This document shows, one piece after another, positions 43,305-51,229 of a stretch of 64,000 bases of DNA. A program made the position numbers and the translations under genes. The first letter of the stretch is position 1. The number at the start of each line of letters is the position of its first letter. Below the pieces are notes generated by a model, which ran no database searches, was not told the DNA's origin, and saw only the letters and a list, made by a program, of their open reading frames with translations. This DNA comes from a bacterium (GTDB taxonomy: Bacteria; Chloroflexota; Dormibacteria; Aeolococcales; Bog-877). The DNA lies in the NCBI GenBank assembly GCA_021827985.1, contig JAKATL010000005.1:51451-115450 (forward strand). Reading direction: 5' to 3'.

Positions 43305-44647
43305 AGAGACGTCGCCCCCCGCGCCCGCAGGTCGCCGGCGAACATCCAGGCCACGAGCCGACTCCGGCCCGGCCCCAGGGCCAGTAACCCGCCGGCGATG
43401 AGGACCAGAAGCAGGAAGCCGCCGGCCAGGTCCAGGACGGTGAGCAGCGGAACCGGCACCACCGTCGGACCCGAGACCCGGAAGTCGAGGCCCGGCCCGA
43501 AGCCGCCCCCCTTCACCTTGAGGGAGTAGCGCCCGCGCGGGAGGGTGAGGGTGAGGGGCCCGCGAGCGGGCAGGTGCAGCAGGCGGGAGGTGGAGCCCTG
43601 TCCGTGGAGCAGCACCGTCGCCGCCACCTGGGATCCCAGCACCGTGTTGCGGCTCAAAAGGCTCACCGGATAGACGTCCAGGCCCACCTTCCACACCCCG
43701 CCGGGGCCGGGGGAGAAGCGGTCCTTCCCCTGGTTGGCGACGTTGACCCCCAGGTAGTCGGCGGTCACCACGGTGTAGGTGTCGGCTCCGACCGTCAGCT
43801 GGCCCGTGGGGGAGCGCCGCGGCGCGGGGGTGGCCAGCCAGGCCTGTCCGGTGCTCCCCACGGCGACCTTGGTCCCGTCGGGGCCGGTCAGGGTCACCCC
43901 CTGCACCTGGGAGGGCGGGATGGGGACACCGGCCGCGGTGGTGAACTTGATGGGGGTCAGGTAGGAGACCTGGAGCGCGATCTGGGTGTAGGCATGGGAG
44001 CGGTCGGACATCACCCGGGTGGTGGCGGTGTCGCCGTTGGACCAGGAGACGAAGGAAACCCGGACGTTGGAGCTGGGGTTCTGCACCTCCGCCACCAGGG
44101 TCACCCGACCGCCCGTGGGCAGAGGCTCGTTGATGAATCCGTCGGAGTTGGGGCTCACCGGGGCTGCCCCGTCAATGCTGACGGCGATCGAGTGGGGGAC
44201 GTAGGGCACCACGCGGATGCTGAGCGGCGCCGCCACCACGGTGATGGTCTGCGAGGCGGTGGCGGACTCGATCGGCCCCCCTCCCTTGTAGGTGGCCAGC
44301 AGGGTCCAGGTGCCCACCGGCAGCGCCTTGCGCAAGGTGGTGGCGCCATGGCCGACGGAGTTGGTCTTGGTGGCCCCGAGGTAGATCCCGGCGGCGTAGA
44401 AACGCACCAGGTGGTCACGTACCGGCACCCCGGAGGAGGTGACCACCACGGAGACCGCGATGGGGGCTCCGCTGGTCACCTTGACCGGTGCGGTCAGCTG
44501 GATGTTAACAGGGATGTAGGGGGCGATCTTGTGGACCGTGGCCGCCAGGGCCCCCGCACCCCCCACCTCGAAGGCCGCCGCCATCCCGGCGGCCAGGGCC
44601 AGCGCCAGGAGCGGAGCTCGCCCTTTTCGGCCAGCCAGTCCATGCAT
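43301..44647 (-). CDS. Exported membrane-anchored protein, beta-sandwich-rich, unknown function
   Basis: 448 residues: signal peptide (about 10-35), an Ig-like domain (TAPVKVTSGAPIAVSVVVTS and LLATYKGGGPIESATASQTI resemble bacterial Ig-like repeats), further beta-rich sequence, and a C-terminal membrane segment (LAGGFLLLVLIAGGLLAL) with a short basic tail. ATG 44647 overlaps the upstream stop (TGATG); the stop overlaps the phosphatase start. No enzyme motif seen. Coupling to two exported phosphoesterases suggests a wall-spanning scaffold. Confidence 0.7.
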   Translation of the reverse strand: MHGLAGRKGRAPLLALALAAGMAAAFEVGGAGALAATVHKIAPYIPVNIQLTAPVKVTSGAPIAVSVVVTSSGVPVRDHLVRFYAAGIYLGATKTNSVGHGATTLRKALPVGTWTLLATYKGGGPIESATASQTITVVAAPLSIRVVPYVPHSIAVSIDGAAPVSPNSDGFINEPLPTGGRVTLVAEVQNPSSNVRVSFVSWSNGDTATTRVMSDRSHAYTQIALQVSYLTPIKFTTAAGVPIPPSQVQGVTLTGPDGTKVAVGSTGQAWLATPAPRRSPTGQLTVGADTYTVVTADYLGVNVANQGKDRFSPGPGGVWKVGLDVYPVSLLSRNTVLGSQVAATVLLHGQGSTSRLLHLPARGPLTLTLPRGRYSLKVKGGGFGPGLDFRVSGPTVVPVPLLTVLDLAGGFLLLVLIAGGLLALGPGRSRLVAWMFAGDLRARGATSL

Positions 44648-45987
44648 CACGCTCTCCTCCGCAACAGGGGGGCCGCCCCGGCCCCCCGTCCCCACACCGC
44701 ATATACCACCAGAATCAGAATCAGGAGCCCGGGGATCGTGTAGGCAATGAACACCTGAACCACCGACCCGTGAGAGGCGACCGACGCCGGCAGGGTCCCC
44801 ATCGGTATCGGGGAGGCGGCTCTGGCCGCCCCCTGCAGGTCGAAGGCGCCCACAAGGCTGCCGGAGCTGGCCTCCCGGCTGGTGAGGGCTGGCAACCCAT
44901 ACACCGCCTGGATGAACTGGAGGATCGACCCGAAATCGGTGGTCTGGGAGAAGATCGTCCCCGGGCGAACGAAGGGCGACACGATGAGAAGGGGCACCCG
45001 GAAGCCGTCGCTGACCCCGCCCACCGTCGGCGGGACAACCCCGTCGTACCAGCCGCCCCAGTCGGACCAGGTCAGCAGGATGGCCGAGGAGCCCCAGTAC
45101 CGGCTGCGCATGATGGCGTTGATCAGGCCCACCGTGGCCACCTGCCCATCGGCGAGGTTGCCCGGGGCGCGCTCGGTTGCCCCCGGCTGCACCACGTAGC
45201 TCACCGCCGGAAGGTGGCCCCGGACCAGGTCCGAGTAGAGGCCGGTCAGGTCCTGGACCCGGGACAGGTCAGTGGGGTTGCCCGCGATGTTGGCGAGCCC
45301 GAGCACCGGGACCTGAGGCACCAGGCTGGACTGCCGTCCCTGGGCCAGGTGGGTGCGGTACTGGGCCACGAAGTATCCCCAGGAGACACCCTTGGAGTCC
45401 AGCTGGTTGAAGATGGTGGGCACGTTGGGCAGGGCCGCGCCGACGGCGGCCGGAGCCCAGGTCTGGCCCGCGACCAGGTACTGGTGGTTGGGGATGCTGC
45501 CCCCGAGCTCCGAGGAGAAGAACTCGTCCACCAGCGCGAACCGGTGCGCCAGCGCCCAGTAGTACGGGATCTCCTGGGCGTTGTAGTACCCCAGTGCCAG
45601 CTGCCCCGCCCCCGGCAGGCTCTGCTGGACAGCGGCGAAGCCGTTCATCTGCCCGGAGTTGAGCGCTGCCACCGCCGCCCGCGTCGAGTTGTCCAGCGGC
45701 GAGGTTCGCACCTCCGTCAGGTGGTGGGCTGCCACCCTGCCGGCCGCAGGGTTGGAGAGGCTGGCCGGGACCGCGGTGTTCCGCCCCAGCCCCACCACGC
45801 CGGGATAGGTCCCGAAGTAGTTGTCGAAGGAGTGCCCCTCCTGGACGATCACGAAGATGTGCTTGATCCTGGCCAGACCGGACGCCGCGAGCGGGCGCGA
45901 GGGCGCACCTGTCGAGGCCAGGGCCGGGGTGGCGAGGACCCAGGGCAGCGCCAGCAGCAGGGCCAGAGTGCGCGCCGCTGCCCTCAT
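44647..45987 (-). CDS. Membrane-anchored phosphoesterase, phospholipase C/acid phosphatase family
   Basis: 446 residues: signal peptide (1-25), the bacterial phosphoesterase domain with KHIFVIVQEGHSFDNYFGTY (family ENRSFDxxFG motif), ALAHRFALVDEFFSSELGGS, WSDWGGWYDGVVPP and RVPLLIVSPFV, all typical of the PLC/AcpA family, and a C-terminal membrane segment (FIAYTIPGLLILILVVYAVW). It should cleave phosphodiesters or phosphomonoesters outside the membrane while anchored. ATG 45987 overlaps the GT39-like gene by 4 nt. Confidence 0.88.
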   Translation of the reverse strand: MRAAARTLALLLALPWVLATPALASTGAPSRPLAASGLARIKHIFVIVQEGHSFDNYFGTYPGVVGLGRNTAVPASLSNPAAGRVAAHHLTEVRTSPLDNSTRAAVAALNSGQMNGFAAVQQSLPGAGQLALGYYNAQEIPYYWALAHRFALVDEFFSSELGGSIPNHQYLVAGQTWAPAAVGAALPNVPTIFNQLDSKGVSWGYFVAQYRTHLAQGRQSSLVPQVPVLGLANIAGNPTDLSRVQDLTGLYSDLVRGHLPAVSYVVQPGATERAPGNLADGQVATVGLINAIMRSRYWGSSAILLTWSDWGGWYDGVVPPTVGGVSDGFRVPLLIVSPFVRPGTIFSQTTDFGSILQFIQAVYGLPALTSREASSGSLVGAFDLQGAARAASPIPMGTLPASVASHGSVVQVFIAYTIPGLLILILVVYAVWGRGAGAAPLLRRRA

Positions 45988-47612
45988 GGCTCCACCTCGT
46001 AGATGAGCACCTCGGCGTCATGGCGCGCCGGAGGGGTTCCCGGCTTGTCGTACTGGTAGACGAGGATTCCGTTGAACTTCTTGGCCAGGGCCAGGATTCG
46101 CTCGGCGAAGTGGGAGCTGCGCTCCGCGGAATAGGCGTCGTAGACCAGGTACTGGACGGCCCCGCTGCGGATCAGGAGGTCGGCGTTGGTGACGGGAGCG
46201 TAGGCCGGGTTGCGATGTAGGGGGTTGGGGCTGACGCTGAGGGCCAGGGCCCGGTCCAGGCTGTAGAACTGGAGCACATTGGCGAAGGTAGGTCCGATGG
46301 TGAGGAACACCGACCCCGGCAGCAGGTGGTGGCGGACCCAGACGGCGGTCGGCCGTCCGGCCTCCAGCCCGCCCGACCCGGCCAGCGCCTTCACCGTGAC
46401 CGGCGTCGGCTGGCCGCTGTCGGTGCCCACCAGGGCCGCCAGTCCCGTGGCCGCGGTGGGGGCTGGGTTGAAAACCGGGAGAAAGGCGGAGACCGCCCCC
46501 AGGGCGACGAGAGCCGTCACCGTGATGCCCACCGCCCGTCCCGCGGCCGCCGATCGCCAGATCCGGGTCACGGCGGACAGCGCCAGGGTCCCGCAGGTGC
46601 GGGCGCCGAAGGCAGCCAGCGCCATGATCGGAGCGGTGGCCGGGATCAGGTACTCGTATCCCTTGGTGGGCCAGATCTCCAGCAGGCCCACGATGACCAG
46701 GCTGGTGAGCAGGAGCAGGATCTCCGGTGAGGTGCGCTTCCAGAGGGTGGCCAGGGTGCCAACCCCGGCGAGCGCCACGATCCCCCAACCCATCGTCTGG
46801 AAGATCCCGGCGTAGAAGAGCAGGGAGTGGTTGGCCGGACGGAGGATCTGCCAGACGAGGTAGTCCACCCCGGTGCTGGCCTTGCCGGCACTGAGCTCCG
46901 CCAGGGGGTAGATGATCACCAGGATCAGGTAGATCGCCCCCGCGACCAGCAGGTCCCGATAGCGGCGCAGGACATAGGGGGCGAGGATGAGAAAGAGGAA
47001 GACCGGGGGGATGAGCAAGATCGCCGTCTCCTTGGAGAGGAAGGCGAGCCCGGCGGCCAGCGCCGCCGCCCACAGGTACAGAGGGCGGGAGCGCTTGATG
47101 TACAGGCAGAGGAGAAAGAGGCTGGTGGCCACGAAGAACGCCTCCGGGCCGTCCAGCAGCATCTCGCGCGCGACTGACACCGGGTACGGCGAGAAGGCCA
47201 CGAAGAGCATCGCCGCCAGGGCGGCGATGCGCCCCCAGATGGTCCAGGCCAGCATCCCGGTCATGAGCACCAGCAGCACCCCGAAGGCGACGCACACCTC
47301 CCTGGCGCCGGAGCCGGTGACTCCGGTGAAGCGGTAGACGACCGACACGATCAGCTGGATCAGGAGGGGGTGGGCCCGGAAGATCCCGAAGAGCTGGCTG
47401 TAGGCCTTGAACCCCGCCAGGCCCGCCGCCTGCCCGGCGTAGACGGCCTCGTCCGAATTCAGCCCGTACTGGTTCAGGTCATGCAGCCGGACCAGGGTGG
47501 CCCCAAGCAAAATCGCGGCCGTGGCCACCAGGGTGGCCACGAGCCAAGGGTCCAGACGGCCCGACCAAGGGCCGCCCGGCCGCTGCGCCTCGGTGTGCGG
47601 GGGGCCGTCCAC
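45984..47612 (-). CDS. GT39/ArnT-like polyprenyl-phosphate-sugar-dependent glycosyltransferase
   Basis: 542 residues, about twelve membrane segments and a C-terminal extracytoplasmic domain (about 370-542). The first loop has YGLNSDEAVYAGQ, the Asp-Glu catalytic pair of PMT_2/ArnT enzymes, followed by FRAHPLLIQL and VAREMLLDGPEAFFV. It would use the lipid-linked sugar made by the GT2 of the same operon. Starts with GTG 47612, 14 nt after the P-loop gene; no strong ribosome site visible. Acceptor (protein, lipid or glycan) unknown. Confidence 0.82.
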   Translation of the reverse strand: MDGPPHTEAQRPGGPWSGRLDPWLVATLVATAAILLGATLVRLHDLNQYGLNSDEAVYAGQAAGLAGFKAYSQLFGIFRAHPLLIQLIVSVVYRFTGVTGSGAREVCVAFGVLLVLMTGMLAWTIWGRIAALAAMLFVAFSPYPVSVAREMLLDGPEAFFVATSLFLLCLYIKRSRPLYLWAAALAAGLAFLSKETAILLIPPVFLFLILAPYVLRRYRDLLVAGAIYLILVIIYPLAELSAGKASTGVDYLVWQILRPANHSLLFYAGIFQTMGWGIVALAGVGTLATLWKRTSPEILLLLTSLVIVGLLEIWPTKGYEYLIPATAPIMALAAFGARTCGTLALSAVTRIWRSAAAGRAVGITVTALVALGAVSAFLPVFNPAPTAATGLAALVGTDSGQPTPVTVKALAGSGGLEAGRPTAVWVRHHLLPGSVFLTIGPTFANVLQFYSLDRALALSVSPNPLHRNPAYAPVTNADLLIRSGAVQYLVYDAYSAERSSHFAERILALAKKFNGILVYQYDKPGTPPARHDAEVLIYEVEP

Positions 47613-47626
47613 CGGCGACAGGGCGC

Positions 47627-48766
47627 CTACGGCTGAGCCTCTTCCGGAACCGGCAGCCGTCTGGAGGGTGCCCGGGGGCCATCCAGGTGCCCATTTGCAG
47701 GACCAGCGAGATCTTCGGGGGCCACTGCCGCGCGCACCAGGCTGGGCCAGCTGAAGTCCGCCACCCGCAGCCGCACCACCTCGATCGACGAGAGCGCTTC
47801 CGTGAGCACCCGGCGCTCGGCATCCTGGACCGCCGCGAAGTCCAGGCCGCCGACGATCAGTTGGGGGGCCATGGTCTTGAAGGGGGGAAACTCGTAGGCG
47901 TCGGCGGTGTTGCTGAGCAGCTGCTCCACCGCCTCGTCACGTCCCACGCCCTCCGCCAGGGCTGGAGACCCCCGCTCGATGAGGAACAGCCGCCGCACCT
48001 GAACGGTCTGGCCCATCTCCGCCGGGACCAGCTGCCGGACCATGTACTTGGGGGGCGGGATCACCGCCTGCACCAGGCTGTTCATCGCCATGATCGGCAG
48101 CGGCCTCTCCCCCAGCCACTTCCCGACCGAGCGCCCGCTCCGGGAGTGCAACCGGCTCTGCACCGAGAGGGCAGCCCGACGATGCGCCGGGAGCGGACTG
48201 GCCGCCACCGCCTTCAGGGTGTGGGCGCTGATGGTGAGCGGCTTGGGGAAGCGGCTCGCCGTCCCGTCCGGGCCGATGATGGTCATGTCGTCGGAGAGGA
48301 AGGTCCCCCGGCACTCTCGGAGCAGTCTCAGGATGGTCGCGGTCTTCCCGGTGTCGGTTTTGGCGGACAGCATGATCCCCTGTCCGAAGAGCGAGACGCA
48401 GCCGGCATGCAGAAGCATCCGCCCCCGCCCGGCGATGACGAAGCGAAGAAGTGGCTCGACGATGTTGGTGTAGAGGACGTGGGGGGAGTGGGCCAGCAGC
48501 GGAGTGGCCAGGATCCGGACCGGGGGCCCCAGCTCGACGTCGAAGTTGGCGGTGACCGCTCCCAGCCTCTCCCGGTAGACATAGGTCGGGAGGCCGTGCT
48601 GCGCCGGCGTTCCGGAGATCAGCGCGCGACGCTCGATCACCAGGTCCGGCTGATCGACCTCCGCGACGCGAAACAGCTCGAGCTCGGGGAGCCGGACCGC
48701 GGAGCGGATTCGCGCCAGTCCGTCGATGTCGTAGCTGAGCCCGCGGGCTCCTCCAGAGTCGGTCAC
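47627..48766 (-). CDS. HPr-kinase-like P-loop protein of unknown substrate
   Basis: 379 residues, cytoplasmic. HAGCVSLFGQGIMLSAKTDTGKT carries the P-loop at 135-142 and SDDMTII (from 158) matches the VADD region of HPr kinase/phosphorylase, but the N-terminal half and the HPr-specific loops are missing. GTG 48766 has AGGAGG 5 nt upstream. Lies between GtrA and the GT39-type gene with 13-14 nt gaps. May phosphorylate a glycan intermediate or protein; no substrate is evident. Confidence 0.65.
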   Translation of the reverse strand: MTDSGGARGLSYDIDGLARIRSAVRLPELELFRVAEVDQPDLVIERRALISGTPAQHGLPTYVYRERLGAVTANFDVELGPPVRILATPLLAHSPHVLYTNIVEPLLRFVIAGRGRMLLHAGCVSLFGQGIMLSAKTDTGKTATILRLLRECRGTFLSDDMTIIGPDGTASRFPKPLTISAHTLKAVAASPLPAHRRAALSVQSRLHSRSGRSVGKWLGERPLPIMAMNSLVQAVIPPPKYMVRQLVPAEMGQTVQVRRLFLIERGSPALAEGVGRDEAVEQLLSNTADAYEFPPFKTMAPQLIVGGLDFAAVQDAERRVLTEALSSIEVVRLRVADFSWPSLVRAAVAPEDLAGPANGHLDGPRAPSRRLPVPEEAQP

Positions 48767-48779
48767 ATCACCCTCCTGT

Positions 48780-49355
48780 TCAGACGGTTGAATGGGAGCG
48801 CGCGGGGCGCTTCCAGATCCAACCGTCAGCGACCACGAAGCGGAGCAACAGGAAGACGATGACGGCGATGAAGTTGCTCACCAGATAGTTGATGCCCAGG
48901 CCGCTGGTCAGCCCGAAGAGGAGGGGCAGGCGCAGCGCCAGGGAGGACGTGTTGAGCGCGTCGAAGACGAGGAACCGGACGGGGAGAGCTCGGGCGCCGG
49001 GGTCGAGAGCAGCCTGACGGAAGACCCAGAGCTCATTGATTATGAAGGTGGTGACGGTGGAGCCCTGGCTGGAGATCACGGCCGCCAGGAGGTAGTTCCA
49101 GTTGGCCAGCGACACCAGCCCGGCAAGGATGGCTTGGTTGACCGCCAGCCCGGCCAGACCGACCAGGCCGAACTGCAGCCCACGTACCAGCCTTCCATCC
49201 CCCCACCCTCGGACGCGGGCCGCCCGGGACGGAGTCACGTAGGACGCCCGGGCGCGGGTCGAAGCCCGCAGCGGCCTGACCTCCGCCTCCGGAGCCGGCG
49301 GCCGGGCCATGGCCGCGATCCAGGTCAGCGCCTGGGGGAGCTCCTCTGCTTTCAA
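48780..49355 (-). CDS. GtrA family membrane protein (lipid-linked sugar flippase-like)
   Basis: 191 residues. A basic N-terminus of about 55 residues precedes four membrane helices: GLQFGLVGLAGLAVNQAILA, LAAVISSQGSTVTTFIINEL, then SSLALRLPLLFGLTSGLGIN and FIAVIVFLLLRFVVADGWIW. NELWVFR and the terminal DGWIW(K) are GtrA hallmarks. GtrA proteins are thought to flip polyprenyl-phosphate sugars. TTG 49355 overlaps the GT2 stop (TTGA). Confidence 0.85.
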   Translation of the reverse strand: MKAEELPQALTWIAAMARPPAPEAEVRPLRASTRARASYVTPSRAARVRGWGDGRLVRGLQFGLVGLAGLAVNQAILAGLVSLANWNYLLAAVISSQGSTVTTFIINELWVFRQAALDPGARALPVRFLVFDALNTSSLALRLPLLFGLTSGLGINYLVSNFIAVIVFLLLRFVVADGWIWKRPARSHSTV

Positions 49356-50875
49356 GGCGCCTCCACCGCCGCGTCACCGCTGCCAACGGACTGGTCGGCT
49401 GCCGCTTCCGCGCCGGCCTCGATCCGGTTGCACCAGGCGACACAGGCGTGCAGGTCACGCTCGGAGAAGGGGCTGCGCCCGGTCCGGGCCACGGCCGCGA
49501 TCCGCACCACCCTCCTGGTGCCCGCCAGCTGCGGGATCAGGATCACGCTGTAGCTGCCCACGTTGATGCGGGCCTGGCGCCGGCTGGAGGGCAGCTCGGT
49601 GAGCACCACCGGCCGCCCGCTGCGGGCCACGTGGCTGACCACCTCGGCGGTGACCAGCTGCTCCACGCGAGCCGGCGCGGCGGCGGGGCGGGCGGCGTCG
49701 ATCCACCAGGCGAAGTCGGCGGAGAGGCGGCGCGCCAAGGACTGCAGCGAGAGCTCGTCAGCCAGGGTCACCACCGGGACCGCGCGGGAGGACCGCCGCC
49801 GCAGGTAGGTGACCAGGACCGAGCCCAGCAGCTGGGCCGCCAGGAGCGCCAGGATGGCCAGCAGCACGGTGGCCAGGTGGGCTTTGACGGTGAGAATGGC
49901 GAAGCCACCCAGGCCTCCGGCCACGGCTATCAGCCCTGCCACCCAAAGGAGACGCTGCGCTCCCATCCCCATGCGCCAGAAGGCGCTGCGGAAGGTGAGG
50001 AGGCCGTAAATCGCCACGCTCACCAGGAGGCTGGTGGCCACCGCCCCCAGCCAGGGAAAAGGTGGGCTCAGGGGCAGGTCGGTGAGCAGGGCCACCACCG
50101 ACACGAAGACCACCATTCCCGCGCCCGCCGACACGGCCACCTTGCCCAGGAGCGCCGCCAGCGGCACGTAGACGACCAGCGAGATGACGTGCTTGCCGAA
50201 GAGGATCCCCTGGGAGAGGGTGGCCTTGCTCTCACCGGCGTAACGGGGAGCGAAGACGAAGGGGACGTCCTTCACCCGAATACCTGGCAGGCACACCAGG
50301 AGCTCGAGGAGGATCTTGAAGCCCACCGGGCGGAACTCCAGCCCGGCGATGCTGCGCTGGCGCACGCAGAAGAAGCCGCTCAGCGGGTCGGTGGTGCGGC
50401 GCGCCTCGGAGAAGACCGTCCGGGCCACCCAGGACACGCTCTTGCTGACTGCGGTCCGGAAGCGGCCAGAGAGGCCGGCGGCGCTCCCGCCGGGAGCGTA
50501 CCGGGACGCGACCGCCAGGTCCGCCCCCGCCCTGACAGCCTGCAGAAGCTCGGGGATGACCTCCGGGGGGTGCTGCAGGTCCGCGTCCATCACACAGATC
50601 GCCTCCCCCCGGGCCAGGCTGAGGCCGCTGGAAACGGCCGCCCCCAGCCCGCGGGGTTCGTGGGCGTCCCTCTCGACCACCACCCAGCTGGGGTCGGCGG
50701 CGGCGATCTGCCGCAGCGCGGGCCGGGTGATCTCGTCCGTGCTGTCGTCGAGGATCAGGACCTCCGCCACCAGCCCCGACAGCGCCTCGGCCAGCCTCCG
50801 GTGCAACTCGGGGAGCGCATCGGCCTCGTTGCGGGTCGGCACCACCACGCTGAGTTCGATCGGTCCGTCCGTCAA
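49352..50875 (-). CDS. GT2 polyprenyl-phosphate sugar synthase with membrane domain and C-terminal soluble domain
   Basis: 507 residues. GT-A domain: ELSVVVPTRNEADALPELH, EVLILDDSTD, CVMDADLQHPPEVIPELL and DPLSGFFCVRQ, the DPM1-like pattern. Then a hydrophobic region with about six segments (240-370) and a soluble 130-residue C-terminus (LADELSLQSLARRLS to VARTGRSPFSERDLHACVAW) that looks like a GAF domain. I chose TTG 50875 because GGAGG lies 8 nt upstream; GTG 50890 has none. First gene of the seven-gene operon, and likely maker of its lipid-linked sugar donor. Confidence 0.82.
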   Translation of the reverse strand: MTDGPIELSVVVPTRNEADALPELHRRLAEALSGLVAEVLILDDSTDEITRPALRQIAAADPSWVVVERDAHEPRGLGAAVSSGLSLARGEAICVMDADLQHPPEVIPELLQAVRAGADLAVASRYAPGGSAAGLSGRFRTAVSKSVSWVARTVFSEARRTTDPLSGFFCVRQRSIAGLEFRPVGFKILLELLVCLPGIRVKDVPFVFAPRYAGESKATLSQGILFGKHVISLVVYVPLAALLGKVAVSAGAGMVVFVSVVALLTDLPLSPPFPWLGAVATSLLVSVAIYGLLTFRSAFWRMGMGAQRLLWVAGLIAVAGGLGGFAILTVKAHLATVLLAILALLAAQLLGSVLVTYLRRRSSRAVPVVTLADELSLQSLARRLSADFAWWIDAARPAAAPARVEQLVTAEVVSHVARSGRPVVLTELPSSRRQARINVGSYSVILIPQLAGTRRVVRIAAVARTGRSPFSERDLHACVAWCNRIEAGAEAAADQSVGSGDAAVEAP

Positions 50876-50940
50876 GGCGCGAACCTCCACTCTGGGGTCC
50901 CGGACCCGGGAACGGTGCCGGTGAATGCACGGATCACCAT
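50872..50940 (-). promoter_or_regulatory. Possible 22-codon leader ORF ending in the GT2 start codon
   Basis: ATG at 50940 opens a frame of 22 codons whose TGA overlaps the TTG start of the GT2 gene (CCTTGA). The nearest purine-rich element is 14 nt upstream, so translation is doubtful. If translated it would couple the operon to ribosome flow. Confidence 0.2.
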
Positions 50941-51229
50941 GGTGTCGACGCGGGCCTCCCTACCCATCGCCAAATCGGGGATACGTACCCCCCCCCGGCC
51001 CTGGGCGAGCCTCGCTCACCTGGCCGGCCTCCTCCCTCCAGCTCAGGCTCGCAAGTCTGCCACCGATACCAGGTGGTGTCAACTCTTCTGACGGCGTTGT
51101 TACTCACTTGCACGTTCGCCGGGGATCACGAAGTGGGGCCGTTACCGGAGCGGTTCCCAGCAGCCCCCGGGCGACACCTCCGGCGATCGGCTGCGCGCCT
51201 CCAGAAGGTGACGGAGGTCGAAGGTACGG
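50891..51229 (-). other. Leader and promoter region of the seven-gene operon
   Basis: 339 nt between the sensor kinase stop and the GT2 gene, both on the minus strand. It contains the candidate promoter at 51054-51082, a TACGTA palindrome flanked by GGGGA and CCCC (50977-50991), and the leader ORF. No other gene is visible. Confidence 0.5.
51054..51082 (-). promoter_or_regulatory. Candidate promoter of the seven-gene operon with inverted repeat in the spacer
   Basis: Minus strand TTGACA (51077-51082) is a perfect -35 box. A 17-nt spacer CCACC-TGGTATC-GGTGG is itself an inverted repeat, and CAGACT (51054-51059) is a weak -10. A regulator bound in the spacer could repress or, by twisting DNA, activate. 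Predicted leader is about 170 nt. Confidence 0.45.

Noticed and set aside
43574..44743. 389-codon plus-strand open frame
   Set aside because: Gly/His-rich antisense shadow of the exported protein at 43301-44647.
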